Source: Owenia fusiformis (lineage: Eukaryota > Annelida > Polychaeta > Sabellida > Oweniidae). Taken from it: a stretch of 64,000 nt of DNA. The position numbers and the translations under genes are program-made. Where the stretch lies: NCBI GenBank assembly GCA_903813345.2, contig CAIIXF020000491.1:1-64000 (forward strand), given 5' to 3'. Positions 32,001 to 46,934 of the stretch are shown here, in pieces; positions within the stretch are counted from its first letter, which is position 1; every line of letters begins with the position of its first letter. The notes below the pieces were generated by a model, which saw only the letters and a list, made by a program, of their open reading frames with translations, was not told where the DNA came from and did no database searches.

Positions 32001-35000
32001 AGAGCTGAACTTGTCCAAATACGCTTCATCTATTTTCAAGCAGCCGTCTTTATTGTCGTAAACAGGAATTGTGACCTCTACCAATGTTATGTAACCAGAA
32101 TGAGGGCCGTCATCCTTGTAAACAGCCTTGTTACCAATCCATCCTGTAATTGATCGCGCGTTTAAAGTTACCGTTCTAGTACACAGGGTACTTACATAAT
32201 TAAGCGTGAACGTTGAACGTGCGGGATGCAGTACAACATAAAGATTAATAATACATATGTGAGCAGGCAGATGTTTTCATTTTTCAGAAAGATAATTAAT
32301 AAGAAAATGTCTGTAACAACATTCTAGAAAGTGAAGTTGACAGTGAATTTCATAATTCAACCTGCACAAACTCCGAATATATTATAATGTATAATGCGCA
32401 GTAACGTTACGGTACCAGGAATTGGAATTTTCATTATACCGTAAATCTTAACCGCGCGGTATATCGTATACTACATTCAGAGGTGTTTGTTTAAATATGA
32501 AAATCACCGTCACTGTTAAGGATATTGTTACAGATATTTACATATAAAAAATATCTATAAATTAGTCCAGATCTTTCTGAAACATGTAAACATCAGTTTG
32601 CTTAAATTTCAACACCCTCGTGTTGAACCGTTCCCCATAGGTATGGTAAAAAATGCTTTGAGCAAGAAATAATCGAGAGTGTGTGACTATTTTTCAAAAT
32701 TTAACACCCAATTAATCGCTACCCTTTCATTGCTTAAAACCTTATTATTAGAATTCACAACTATTGGATTCAACTTACCCGTAATTCCATCGGCGTTAGT
32801 AGACAACCCTGCCCTTTCTGTGAAACCAAAGTTTAGGAAAGGAGTTCCCTTTGCGCGTCCTTTACGAGTGACAACAAGCTCAACCGTGTCATTGCACACG
32901 GATTTGTTTCTTCAAATCATCATTAGCCTGCCTTCGAGGTTAATGGTAGTTGTTGTTCGTTCCACATTCCGAACATCTGCAGTCGGGTTTACAGAAGGTG
33001 CGATGCCGTCCATCGCAATCCAAATCGTCTTTCAAACACTCCAAACCACTGAGATCAAGCACAAAAGATTATGGGAAGGATTAGCACATGTTGTTTGTCA
33101 ATTTAGTAGTTCTATTTAGTTATTTGACAATCTGCAAATTGTAATCACTTTTTGGCCATCCTCTTTTTATTTTTCAAGACATCAGGTCTAACATTTCTTT
33201 CCCAATGCAGTAAGCTTTTGATTGTCCATTTGTCTTGACAATTACAATATTATATAATTTGATTTCATGAAATCCGTTGATGTACGCAAGAAAAGTGTGT
33301 ACCTAAACCTTAACCGAAATCAATAATTTTACAATATTGAGAAAAATTGATGATATGATAGCCTATATGGTTAACCACTTACGTCTAGTTAAGAAACATT
33401 CTTTAAAGCAAAGGAACAAGTCCATTGAATGTTGTATTGCCGCTCTGTTTTGTGCTCTGGAAAATACCCCACCTCGACCATCAAATAAAACAAAGACAGG
33501 CTCGAGGTCGTCCTTCATACGCTACAATTTGGTCGCAAAGTTTGGCCCCAGGTACAAATATTCGGAACAATTCTGTTACCTACATTATTCAGTATATCCT
33601 CCATGTTTCCAAAGAAGTTGAGAGCCGCTTAGTCTACAAGTACTCGATTGATAAGGCCTTGTTCGGTTGCATAAAATACCGCAATTCCGACAATGGTGCT
33701 TAATACAGCTCTAAGTCGAATTGTAATTCCGGTGTATGTATCGGTCAAACCTGTGTGTGTGTGTGTAAAAAAATCTATAAAGTCCAATTAGGGTTTCATT
33801 ATCAAGTTGTACAAATAAAAAAGAGATCGGTTGAATATTATGTGAGAATTGACAAATTCAAAAGTGCAATTTATGACGTGAAAAAAGTTCAATTTTGATT
33901 GAATTCTTGTAATTTTTAATTTCGCATTTAGTGCACTCTATGCAACATTGTCTTTTCAAATTGAAGTGCCTATCAAGCATATCACTTCATTAAATGCATA
34001 GTTCATGGCGCTTCAACCATTCTTCGTATTGAGCCCTAAAGCCACAAGGGAATTATGTGCGCCATCTCAGTGAGCTCTACAAAAGAAAACGGCCTAAAAT
34101 CACCATCCGAGATACCCTACAGATGGAGATTTAAGACCAGGCTGCATGCTCCCCTGATAAGGCTGTTTTGGACTTTTGGGTGTTTAATAGGATGAAAGAT
34201 GAACTGATAGGTGTTCGTTATGCAAGCGCAACAGAGTTCACTGCAACTGTGCAGTGAATGGGTGAAGCGCAAGGAACTATGCGCTAAAAATACAATGTTT
34301 TATAGAGTGTACCTATTGTGCAACTAATAAATCACAAGAATTCAATTAAAATTAAACTTTTTCACGTATTCATTAATTGCCCCGCATGATCAAAACACGG
34401 GTTACCATAGCAGCAATAACTTTCGACCAATCAGAACAAAGTAATTTTTGTTTTTCAATGAGTAGGTATTTTTCTATGATTTGTGAAAGTTTCAAGGAAA
34501 AACATTGAAAATAAAAACAAATGAGAAATAAAAACAAATGTTTTTGCATGAACTTATTGAACGACCTGGTACTATTGAGTTTGCTGCTTTTCACCAGAAC
34601 CTACAGATGAGTCAAAGAGATGTTCCTGACATGGAGATACGAGCCAATCTCTCTGAAAAACCATAGGTGACCATATGAAGGGGCAGGGGCACTTCATTTA
34701 CCGTAAGTCTGGAAACTAATGAATACTTTAAGTTAAATGTTTTTCTTAGAAAATCTAAATTTTATTAATGGAAACGTAACTTGACTTTATTTCCAATCCC
34801 TCCAAATTTTCCCAATTTTTTTGTAAGGTAGGAAAATTGGTGATAAATTTGATGAATTTTTGAAAATCGTCATTCCCATGTAACCAATGGGAAATGGTGG
34901 GTTTATGGCAAATCAGAAATAAGGATATATGTTCAGTAGAATATTCAGCAAAAAATATTTCGAATATATTTAGAATTGAATTGTCTAACTTTTTTGTACA

Positions 35001-36103
35001 CGAAGTGTTTAGTTTACTTGATGAATACTAAAGTTACAAAGCTTCAAAGTCATTTTTGAAAATCATTTTTCGCCTCCTGTGTTATTTCAATGGGAGAGGT
35101 TTTTTTGAAAAACAGTTTTGACTTAAAAGACCTATATGACCTTGGGCAATATCATATTGACACTCAGTCGCTGCGCTCCCTCGGTCAATTTTATATTACC
35201 CTTCGCTCAATATCATATTGTCTCTCGGAATAAAACCCATATTCCATCCCTCCCAATAAATAACCTTTATACCTGGGTCACATTTGCTCCGTTTTTCAAT
35301 CCGGCGCCCGGCCGATAAGGGTATTTTGTTTCAAATTAAATTATGGTTTATCGATGATCATTACATTGAGAATCTGCACTTTTATCAATTTTTCAATAAT
35401 CGGTTTATTAGAAAAATTAGTTCATCATATCGTTACCAATCCTGTGAGTTATTTTTGTCTCATGGCAAAAAATAATTATGTTTGTTTGCATCTTTGCAAT
35501 CGATGGAATTACCCAAGCATAACAGCCAATGACAGGGATGCTAATGACACGAAGAATGGTCAAATGGTCAATTGACATAGCTTTGATTGTTGGACGGGAT
35601 AAGTAATCCCCTTGCACTGAAAAGCTTCAATATTCGCAAACTTTGGGCACGTTGCCTGGCACATTGTCCCAAGATCTAAATGAATAAAAAATGATAAAAT
35701 CAAGCATCATGTTCTTGCCCCTAAAATCTACGAGGTTCTGCAATTATTTCATTTTCAACACATTAATATAAAGATTTTAATGTTGACCAAATTGTTGATA
35801 AATCTGGCTTTTCTAAATAATTTGCCGACCTCTTAGATAAAGCAACCCCTAACCCCACCACCACTACAAAATTGACACCTTATACCTCTGATTCTAGCTT
35901 CCACGCTTACAATTTTTAGACATTATAATTTATAAAAATAAAATGACCATCGTTTTTAGCGAATTTGTATTTTATCATTTCTTCAGTAAACTAACCGGTT
36001 GTCCATGCTTGACTTGAAACTGTCAATGGTGACACCTAAATTAATGCAACAATGAGCGTGGTTCTCTGAACATCCATCATGATCGAAGCAGCGAGTGCTT
36101 CAG
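31974..36103 (-). pseudogene. Decayed ITIH-like paralogue (copy B)
   Basis: Same exon remains and lesions as the pseudogene in unit A: exon 6 at 32143-31974 is open, exons 4 and 5 are fused by deletion near 32946, the exon 4 acceptor is lost, exon 3 has stops, and exon 1 stops early. It lacks the 1000 bp foldback element; the site gatatttacatat near 32535-32547 is intact. Sharing every lesion with A means the gene decayed before the units were duplicated. Confidence 0.82.
33888..34569 (+). mobile_element. Decayed mariner relic (copy B)
   Basis: Equivalent of the relic in unit A, ending acttattgaacgacctgg plus TA. A small patch near 33920 differs from A (tttcgcatttagtgcactc against ttgcacattaggtacactc); C has the B form. 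Confidence 0.72.
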
Positions 36104-37925
36104 TATGATAATACCTACCTCCAATGGCTGTTAATAGTTGTTTGACATATGCTTTAAGTTAGATGAATAGATATATGATACCTGACGTTCGACTATTGAA
36201 TGGCAACAGTCCCCATGACATCGAATGACATTGGCAGGAAAGAACAATGTTATCTGATTCGGCACTCCTTCATTAAAATTGAAATTGTTTTAAAACACAT
36301 ATACTGACATTTCTGTCGACAGCACCTTCCATGTACGTTTACACCGTCGGATTTTTCAGTTGAACAATTTTGCTTTACAATATGAAGTTGCAACTAATGG
36401 AGAGGTAATCAATGTTTTAAGAGGATCTAAACGTGAAAGTGTAATTTAATGATATTTTGCAGTACTGTCTCTCTTTTGGATGTTTTTAGTCAGAGTAGAG
36501 AAAACATCAATTCTTTAAATTCAAGTTAAATATTTGATAACTATTTACAAATCCTGCTATGAAAATAAATCAAAATCGTCGATTTTGTATCTGTTTTAAT
36601 TGTTAAAAATAATGAGAAACTGGAGGTATTCGTTATGATGTTAATCTTAATTTTCACCTTTAAAGATGATGAAAAACGTCAAACTGTATATAATAAAGAA
36701 TTGTAGCATCATGATGGACACAGAATTGTTGCTCATCGAACAAAGAAAATTAAACATCAGTGTTACGCAGTATATGACATACATTTATGGCGGTGCGGTA
36801 TTTGTGATACAAGTGAATATGGCATACTCACCTCGGTATCTGACATATTCCGCAAGTGAGTATGGCATATTCCGCATTGAAATATGATATAGTGAATACC
36901 TCATATTCACCTGCGTAATATGACATATTTACTCGGTGTTTTTCAGGTTTCTATCTGGTCTTTGTAAACTGATTTGGTATGTGTAATAATGTTTCCCTTG
37001 AAGTAAGTTTTTGCGTGTAACACAACATCAAACAAAACAGCTACCTCCGGTGTGTGTTTTTCAATTGTATTAGTTTTGTGTTAATGGTAGACATTAAAGC
37101 TGGTTTATATCGAGAAGCGAGTTCCATCTTTAATTAATTACAGTGATTAATTACTGGGTCACTGGCTGGTCGATGCTGGTCAACCTACCCCTCACTTATT
37201 CTTCAGTTGCCACGTGGAGATACAGGCTTAATTTCAGGCTATTCAATGCACCGACCTGTTGATTCAGTAATCATCATAATAATCTATAGACTTTACCCCG
37301 TTTCGATGTTACATTCTTGGAGCCAATCCCCCTCGGTTTTTGTTTGATTTGATAAGTATGGGTGATTCAGAATTTTAGGTTGCCTTTCGGGCAACGACGA
37401 GCTGGACGTACTACAAATCGCGAACGGAACCGTCGTATTTCAATCTTACTAGATACGTTTTTACAACGAGTTGAACTGTCTGAGGACGTGTTGAGAACGA
37501 GGTACAAACGGGTTAAACTGATTAAGAACGTACTTATCAGATCAACGAGTTAGCAAAAATGTAGCTGTCACATCAAGCAATTTGCCACTGCGTTCTTCAA
37601 AACTGGTTTTAAAATGTGTGCGAACGGAATGAACGTAGCTACAACGTTCTACGGTCTGTTTACAAACTTCACTTCCCGACGGGGAATGTGATTCAGCATT
37701 TTGAATCGATTCAAATTCGATGGCGACAATACCGTTCTGTAATCAGGTCATGATAACCTTCTAGACTAAGGGACGCGTTATACGACGTTGCACAACGTGG
37801 TGCGACCTGAACGAACTGCGAATGACATGGACGTATTGAAGACTGTTTATGGACGAGGAAGCTAATTATTTTAGACATATTTCCCGACCACAGCCAGATT
37901 GAGCCCGAAATTTTTATTTTCAACC
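36104..37925. other. Pseudogene 5' flank and gene-free stretch (copy B)
   Basis: 36108-36378 is the conserved family flank. The rest matches 6516-8062 of unit A with scattered SNPs and contains no recognised exon. Confidence 0.5.
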
Positions 37926-37932
37926 ATTTTTA

Positions 37933-39287
37933 TGTCCCCACCACATAATGTGGGGCCATATTGTCGGCCTATGTGTGTCCGCCCGTACATCCGGCAGTTT
38001 TCTCTAAAACCGCTCAAATATCACCTTCAAATTTTCAGGGATAACTTATGAGTGCATACAGATGTGGATAAAAAATTTTTAACTCGATACCTACTTCCCA
38101 GTTGCTTTTAAAACTTTAACATCTTGTTCAGCTCACTTCACCCTACATCTGATCAGGTTTTGGACCTGTTAGCTCAGTCATGTCAGCCGATTTGAATGTC
38201 TTTTATTCATATTGAATGGCGTTTTTGAGTTTTCATACTTTAACTATTTAGTAGGTTTATAAATAATTTCAGGTGCACTTTGTTGTAAAACCCTATGTTA
38301 TTGTTAACAGTAGTTATATGTGATAATTTTGTAAAAATGAATCAGCAAAAACTCATAATCACTTTTTTATTGTCGGCCATTTTGGATTTTTCCGTCCTAC
38401 GTGTAAAATCTTGTCTGTAAAGTCTTGTCTACACGTTTTCAGGTGAACCGTTTAGTAGAACAATTTCAAATTTTCAGGTGTGATTCTTAGTTTGAAAATC
38501 TAGATCTGATTAGTTTTTTGGCACTCTGGGTAAATGTCAAGGCAGCCATTTTGGATTTTCTGTCCTAAAATCTTGTCGGTAAAGTCTTGTCTACGCATTT
38601 CCAGGTGAACCGTTTGATAGATCAATTTCAAATTTTCAGGGATGATTCTTAGTATGATAATCTAGATCTGATCAGTTTTTTGGCATTCTGGATAAATGTC
38701 AAGGCAGCCATTTTGGATTTTCCATCCTAAAATCTTGTCTGTAAAGTCTTGTCTACACGTTTTCAGGTGAACAGTTTGGTAGATCAATTTCAAATTTTCA
38801 GGGATGATTCTTAGTATGAAAATCTAGATCTGATTAGTGTTTTGGCATTCTGGGTAAATGTCAAGGCAGCCATTTTGGATTTTCCATCCTAAAATCTTGT
38901 CTGTAAAGTCTTGTCTACACGTTTTCAGGTGAACCGTTTAGCAGATCAATTTCAAATGTTCAGGGATGATTCTTAGTATGAAAATCTAGAACAGATTAGT
39001 TTTTTGGCATTCTGGGTAAATGTCAAGGCAACCATTTTGGATTTTCCATCCTAAAATCTTGTCTGTAAAGTCTTGTTTACATGTTTTCTGGTTAACTGTG
39101 TGACAGATCAATTTCAAATTTTCAGTTGTGGTTCGTAGTATGAAAATCTGAACTGACTAATTTTTGGCATTCTGGGTAAATTTTAAGGTGTCCATTTTGG
39201 ATTTTCCATCCTCAAATTGTGTCGGTAAAGTTTTGTCTACTCATTTTCAGGATAACCATTTGACGGGATCACCCATTGGTGGGGACA
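37933..39287. mobile_element. TIR element with TGTCCCCACCA ends (copy B)
   Basis: Same 1355 bp length and ends as 8070-9424. The right flank reads ttttgtacac instead of atttttacac, so only the left copy of the presumed 7 bp duplication is intact. The ~162 bp tandem repeat occupies about 38377-39273. Confidence 0.7.
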
Positions 39288-39378
39288 TTTTGTACACATT
39301 TGTGTTCTTGTATCCTGTATATATTGCAGTGTCACTTTAACAACACACATGTTTGAAGGTATTTGCTCTCTTTTCCAG

Positions 39379-42300
39379 GCCAAATTCATTGTGGATTGTG
39401 CCCCGTTGTTTCCTTTCATCACAGATACAGTTGCCATACCAACTAGTCCCAATTGTTTTACCCCTCTTGGTAAGTAATGAACAGCATATGACACAAATCT
39501 CAATGATATGCATAGTATATGACCCATTTTCCCCATTCTCCCTATGACGTAACCCGTAACATACAATGAGCAACACATAATCCCATGGCATTATAAAATT
39601 TATGACACATATAGAAAGATATGGAAGACTGAGTAAGTGATAATGTAAGTTTTGATGTTTGACAAGTGTAGGAACAAGAATTCAGAAAGACTCATGAAAA
39701 GAACAATGCATTGGCTTAGATGATCTTGAAAAAAAAATCCAGTAAGTATTGTATTGTGTATATTAACCTGAAGATATAACTTGAAATATTTCCAATAGCC
39801 ATTTTAAATTGAATGATTTCTGTTTCCAGGTGGAACAATAGGACTTGTGATTCTCATCATTTTTATCATCCTTGTCATCATGATTATCGTCTCTATTGTT
39901 TGTTTTGTCATCATAAGACGTAGGCGACGTCATAATCCAGAGCATCTTATCACCAATGAGCAATCCGATCCAAAAGACATTCAAGATGACTCGTACACTA
40001 CAACTGTCATCTCTAACGATACTTTAGCACTTCCAAAGATACAAATTGAGCTGGTGAGTGAACAGAACGAGGAAACAAAAGACATGGATATATATAAAGG
40101 TGAAGTCAATACTGATAAAGAGCTTAATAGAAATGAACAGCCGCATGCTCAAAAAGGTGATATTGTGCCTGAAAAAGAAGACATGTCAGTCCCGTCCAAA
40201 GGGAAATTCCATGGCACCAATGGAAATTTCCATGATAATGATGCTAGTGGAGAATTCCGTGACCAATACCAATGGAATATTCCATGGATCCAATGGAAAA
40301 TTCCATAACAATGACACTAATGGAAAATTCCATTATAATCAGAATTCCAAAGAAAGTTGTCAGGAAAATGGTGCAGTGGGTGGCATGCCTAATACACCTA
40401 AGAAAAAGCATAGGAGTAAAAGGAAAAATGTTCCCCAATCTCCTAAACATCACAAAACCTCTCATAATAAGCAATTCATGAAAGCAGGTCCAAGTATAGA
40501 AAGCATCAAAGAAGATGATGCAGAAATTGAAGGAATTAAAACAGTTGAGGTATGCACATAGTTGAATGAGGCTTGCATTAGTGCCTTATTTGCAATCTGA
40601 TTCCATCAGTTTCTGCTGAGGCAACATACATAACTCATGTAACATTATCTAACCACAATATAAAGTATTATTTTATCAAAATGATCAATGAATAACTATT
40701 CACAAGAATATCAGTGCTCTATAAAGTGCATAATCTATTAAAATTCTGCTGAAGTTAAAAACAGGGTCCAAAAATGTTGACAGAATGTGTACATGTGTTA
40801 AATACATTTTGTGACATATGATATTTCCATGATACATACTTTCATTACTCATGGTCATGAGTATGTACAAAAACTATCATGAAAAGAGAGCAGAGACATT
40901 TTTATCATCAGACTACAAACATGTATTTTGGGAATTATAGTGATCTCAATTAGTATTAGACAGTATTAGGTAAGAGGAGGGGAAATCCCAGAGCTTAGGA
41001 GATGACAGACATAATTATTACATCTCTTACCTACCACCTTTGTTTAGTCTAATTTTCACTGGCTAATACCCAGTGTGCACACCTTAGCATATTTCTTATT
41101 TGACCAATCAGCAACGATGTCATCTCAATACACATTTACACTAGGCCTATAGATGTTTGTCATCTCTGAACCATGGGATTTTACCCCTCTTGAATTAGGT
41201 GTTTATTATTTTTTATAGATGTTCCCATTTTACATTGTTTTCTAATTGCCAAAGTTTAACAGCTGATTATGTTTTATAGCATAAGTTGAGAAATATGTAC
41301 TGTACAGTAAAAGTTGAGTATGTGGAATCCTCATCATAATTACCAAGTTGTTCCTTGTATACAGGTTCTCTTTACAAAGTAGATAGGTGTTCCTTACAGA
41401 TATGTGTTCTATCTGTCAGGTTTAACTGTACGGTAGTTCCAAGATGTACACTTCAGTGTAAGGTCATTTGAAATTAAAGCAAGAAAAAGGAGTTGTGAGA
41501 GAAAAGTTGGAGAAAAAGTTCTGGTTGACAAGTGTATAGCAGAAATCCTGTAAAAGATAAGAATCTGCAGGAAAAATGGTACAATTCTTTCTGAAAGATA
41601 TGAAAAAAACAAAACCTTTCAGTCTGCAATATCAATATTTGTTGCATTTGATATTTTACAAAAATAATCAAATACTTTATACACATCTCTGATACAGTTA
41701 GGCGCGAGTAGTTTATTTTAAATCAAGTAAGAAGAGTTGATGAAAAATTAACCATATTTAAAAATTGTTGAGTTGTCTAAAGCAAGGCTTGTAAGGTTCC
41801 GAAGCTAGGATGTATGTGACTAGTAACAAGAAATTTCAGCCTTACCATTATTATTGAACATATAATGAGTTGTACATTTTATTTATTCATGTATGTGCTA
41901 AGATACTAATTTGCAATATACAAGGGGCGATCCATATATTCTTATAACAATGCTCTCATTTTGTGATTTTTTCACATATCCCTCTTATTTTTTCAGAAAA
42001 TGTAGATTATGTAATTACACATACAATGCTAAAATATTATAGCTATATCTTAAATTATCAATGAGATAAGGTTGCCATGGTAACCTGTATTAAGGGTAGG
42101 CAGGTCAATTAAATTATAACATATAAAGATCATAATAACTTGATATTCTAATTATTTTAAAGCATGCGAAAATCATGCATTTTTCTAAAAGAGTTTGGTA
42201 GTGTTACTCTTCACTCTTTGTTTGTTGCTAAACAAATGTTTATATGTGCTCACTATAACATCACAACAAATCACAATAGCATTGTAAGACAGAATGGGCC

Positions 42301-43733
42301 AATTGACATTACATGTTATGAGACACACCAAAAATCAAATTGTCAGATGAGGTTAATGTGGCTGATGCAGAGTGTGATATTAACGGATACATTAGGGAAT
42401 ACAATTAGATTTTCTTTTCTTTTAAGAATAAGTTAGAGGACACTGTCAGAGACATACATGGACTTATTAAGTGCATGGGCAAGGTGTTATATCTGCATTA
42501 AGCATCTATAGGTAGTATTGTAAGGCATGATCACTGTTGAAGATCATCCACAATCTGGTTGCAAGAAGAGCTTGCGGACAGAGAATAATACTACGATAAA
42601 TTGAGATGTTACTCATGAAAAGATAGCTATCCCCCTGTATAAATTATCAAACAAGGGCAACAGGGGTATGGAACAGATCAATGAATAGTTGGCAATGACT
42701 GGAAGATGCGTTTGGTCTGCTTAAAATAGGTACCGAGGAATGGTTAAATTAACATATTTATCTATTTTTGACGTTATAATTTAACCGACCTGCCTACCCT
42801 AAATACAGGTTACCATGGCAACCTTATTTCAAAATTAATTTAAGATATAGCTAAAATAGTTGAGCATCGTATGTGTAATTACATAATTTACATATTCTGA
42901 AAAAATGAAAGGGATATGTGAAAAAATCACAAAATGAGAGCATTTTTATCAGAATATATGGATCGCCCCTTGTATCTACTTGAAACAAAATGTTTATGTA
43001 ATACCTTCCCTTGGATATATGATATGTCCCTATATGTGAATGATATTAATTCTATTAATGAGTTTGTGTAAACACGAAACTGGTTGTGAATTATACTAAT
43101 TTGCAATAATATATTTTTACATTGAAACTGCATTTTAATTATTATGATGTATTGTAACCTCCATCACTTTTGTGACTGGCTTTCAATGTTTCATTGGTGT
43201 TTAGCGTCTGTAACATTTTTTTAACAATTTTTCTTGGCATTGCCTTTTGTTATATACCTTGAATGTACTTCATGTTTTTTTTTAATATTTGCTAGTTAAA
43301 TTGAATTATGTGCATTTGTTTAATACTACATAATATTTTGATACATTTTATTGTGAAAGAGCTTTGTATAATCAAAGTAACTGGGTTTCGTGAATGTCAT
43401 CTCAATGAATTATGTTTAGTGACTGAGTTATGTTATAAAAACCTCAGAAGATTTATATTTTTATTGTAAAGGTTAAAATACAAATGATTTATAATGACTT
43501 GTATTGAATAAGTAGAAATCAGTGTTTATTTGGTTATCTTTATAACAATTATATGCATTCGGATTGAATTGAGTTTTAAAAAGTATTTACAGAGTTCTGG
43601 AAAATTCCATTACACAAATGGAAAATTCCGAGATAATGTTAATTTCTATGTAGAATTCCAAAGAAGTGTAATGAGAATTTGTAACTACTTTTTAACGTTG
43701 ATGACCTATAAACTTTATATGGTTGATGGGTGA
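39379..43733 (+). CDS. Type I membrane protein, 3' exons only, with a frameshift (copy B)
   Basis: Exons 39379-39469, 39830-40549 and 43593-43733, with the same splice sites and phases as copy A. The first exon has a Ser-to-Cys change (gatagtgcc to gattgtgcc); I saw no other coding difference. The 25 nt motif unit that breaks the frame (near 40250-40274) is the same, with the early stop ending at 40308. The last intron is uninterrupted by the mariner. No 5' exons were found here either, so both units may hold only the 3' part of a gene that starts elsewhere, or its early exons are short and unrecognised. Confidence 0.6.
41921..42972. mobile_element. Long-TIR mariner-like MITE, uninterrupted (copy B)
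   Basis: 1052 bp between TA dinucleotides, ends caaggggcgatcc and complement. It shows the mariner's empty target TA near 42856-42857 (aaaatagttgag). Inverted ends of about 190 bp include gttgccatggtaacc near 42070 and its complement near 42808. Confidence 0.85.
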
Positions 43734-43882
43734 TTTTAGATGCTATAAGGTCCATTGTTGAGATTCATATAAGGGAAAATCCTTTTTACAATTTTACTCT
43801 TTAGTTCCTGGGTGATGACATAGGTATAAACACCCAAACCAGTTGATCTAATGGTATTGAAGAAATCGGTATATGGTTGGGT

Positions 43883-44618
43883 GATATATCAAAAGGATTG
43901 GTATCGATATGGTGAACTGAATTCAACAATGTTTTTCTCTTAAATCAATTATTGAAAACATTCCTGTAAAAAACATGATCCTAATGTTTCGACTGATTGA
44001 CAACAATTTAAAGTAAAAAAAAATTGTTTATATATATTTTATGTTACTGTTTTGGTTAACATTCTTTGTTTTTAGTGCAATTGTTTTTGTTCCTTTTTAC
44101 CAAATGTTGAGAATGAAATAAAATATCTTTCTGAAGCTTGTTGAAACAAAATGGCATATACAACATTTTCTTAGACCTCTCAATATCATAGTCATACAAA
44201 GAAAAATTTGGTTGATTTAACAAAAAGTATTCAAAAAATGAAAACAAAATAGATGACAATTAAGATAAACCTTTTATTTCATTAACAAGATACTTTTTAA
44301 AATCAACCAAACTTTCCTTTGTACAATTACGATACCTAAAGACGTTGTATTTATGTCATTTTGTTCCAATGAGGTTCGGGTAGATGTGCATTTCGTTCAT
44401 TTCGTTCCGAACATATGATACCAAGAACAAAAGCAGTGTCTGATTTGTTTTCTAAAACAATATAGAGAAAAGTATATATATTTATTTCAAATTATATTGT
44501 TACCATTCAAAAGATGACCACTAAATTGACGATGTACAAAATTTTCAGAACTTTTTGATGACTGGTGAGAAACATGTGTTCAAAAAGTTCACCATATCGA
44601 TACCCATCCTTTGATCAA
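43883..44618. mobile_element. TIR element with nested hairpin MITE (copy B)
   Basis: Same as 15961-16696; the nested hairpin is at 44059-44468. 44619-45461 holds nothing recognised. Confidence 0.58.
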
Positions 44619-45461
44619 GAAAACTATTTCAATTATAAATTACATGCACTAAGTATGTATTTCACCATCATATTTACAGTAGTACCCATATTGTGTCCAA
44701 ATATTTTTTATTGTTGAAAAATGTTATGTTTATGGTTGTGTATTTAAGATTGCTTTTTAGACTACAAATACAAGTGTAATAACCATTGTTTATTAATGCA
44801 ATTTTAGAATAATATAATAACTATAATATGTAATAAAGTTTTTAATTTTGTTTCTTAAATTTCCATATTAGTCTTGTTTAATGAAGATGAAGAGTTGCTT
44901 AATGCTATTCTGATGAGATTACACATACAGTGTGGGGCAAGGTAAAAGATCAATTCGGTGTTCAGATTTTAAGTTTGTTTCTTTTATGCTTAATATTCAA
45001 CTATTGAAAGAGTGAATATTGTCTTTAATTAGTACCCCACAAAATTTTTTGATAATAACTGACCCGCGATTTGAACACTTTACCCTTTACTTTTTGTTAT
45101 CAAATTAGCTCACATAAACTAGAGGCAAAATTTATTTTACTTCAATAACAATAAAAACACAAGCAACTTAAGCAAGAGTGTTATTAATGCGTTTTAACCA
45201 ATTTGACGTCCTAAAATCAAAATTAAGAATTGCTGATTTTAACAATTTCATGTCTGTCTAGAAGCTACCGTCTAGAAGACAGGTCCATCAACAAAGTTTA
45301 TTTTGGAAATACACTTGCCCTAGATATTCAGTTATCCGGTTGTTGTCATGGTTGAATATTATAAATGTTAAAATGTACTACAGTTCTAACGTCATATTCA
45401 TTGAAACAATGTAGCAATTTGGTAAAACATTGGCCACTGTGTAGTATTTTGAAATTACCAC

Positions 45462-45979
45462 CCTTAAGGTGATCGGGTCTCCTAAAAACACAATTAGAGT
45501 AACCCCCTGATTTTTTCGTGTTATTTGATGTAAAACAAGTTTGTTTATCAATTTATCAATTCTGAGGCTTGAATTAATTCGTTAACAATATCAATTCGAT
45601 GATTGTTCCTAGCCATGAATTTTCACTTACATCAATAGAAGTTCAAATTTAAAAAGCCCGCTCAATTTTGTTCCAGTCTGATTGCCTTTTTCCTTCAGAT
45701 TATTTTGGCTTAGAGAAACCATATGTATTACTTCTAAGTGGTTACAATATAGATACATTACCAAAAAACATTGTATTCTGTTTTCGACTTATTCTGTTCA
45801 ATTCTGACAGTTGATTGGTCTTTTGGTTGTCCTGTTCATTCCTCAATATATTGTCGATATCGTGCTTATGATTTGGTCTCAAGATATATCTAAGGTATAT
45901 ATGATGTTTTATGAGCAATTATATTGGGACATTACTGATTGTCCAGAATAGAAATCTGGACGACTCGATCTCTTTAAGG
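45462..45979. mobile_element. Candidate MITE with CCTTAA ends (copy B)
   Basis: Equivalent of 17540-18057 with no difference noticed. Confidence 0.48.
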
Positions 45980-46340
45980 TACAGCTAGAAAATAACATTT
46001 TTGTAAAAATTGCTATACCTGCACATGTCTTTTTCTGGTACAAAATAAAGTATGAAGGCGTGTGCCAATTTCCTTGCTCTCAGTAAAATTACGATTTCTC
46101 TGCACCCTGATGTCCAATCAACATCATTCAAGTATCTATGTGTTCCTGACAGTTCAACATCATATCGAATGAATAACACTGACTGGCACATACTCCTTAT
46201 CACAAGAATCAAATAAATTATATAAATGCTCGAAAGCATGATATGCTGAATGATAATATAATTATTACCAGATAACTGCTTCTACATTCATGAAACAAAA
46301 CGTTTATATCTGTTTATCCATGCATTTTATTTAATTGTTT

Positions 46341-46810
46341 TAATAGCCAAAATGTATGTTAACAGCCAAAAAATATGTTAATAGCCAAAATGTGTCTTAA
46401 AAGCCAAAAAGTATGTTAATAGCCAAAATGTGTCTTAATAGCCAAAAAGTATGTTAATAGTCAAAACGTTTCTTAATAGCCAAAAAGTATGTTAATAGCC
46501 AAAATGTGTGTTAATAGCCAAAGTGTATGTTAATAGCCAAAATGTGTGTTAATAGCCAAAGTGTATGTTAATAGCCAAAATGTGTGTCAATAGCCAAAGT
46601 GTATGTTAATAGCCAAAATGTGTGTTAATAGCAAAAGTGTATGTTAATAGCCAAAATATGTGTTAATAGTCAAAGTGTTTGTTAATAGCCAAAATATGTG
46701 TGTTAATAGCCAAAATGTATGTTAATAGCCAAAATGTGTGTTAATAGCCAAAGTGTATGTTAATAGCTAAAATGTGTGTTAATAAACAAAGTGTATGTTA
46801 AAAGCCAAAA
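46341..46810. repeat. 19-bp minisatellite (copy B)
   Basis: Same length and unit order as at 18419-18888. Fast-mutating minisatellites rarely stay identical between old duplicates, which argues that this half of the unit was copied very recently. Confidence 0.93.
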
Positions 46811-46934
46811 TTTGTAGAAATATAGTAGCTAAAATACTGATAAATATATGAACAATTCCATTAATTATGATCGATCGAATATTCAAGTTAGTTAAAGAAA
46901 GTCCTCGAAAAAGTTTTGAATAACTGTTACTCTT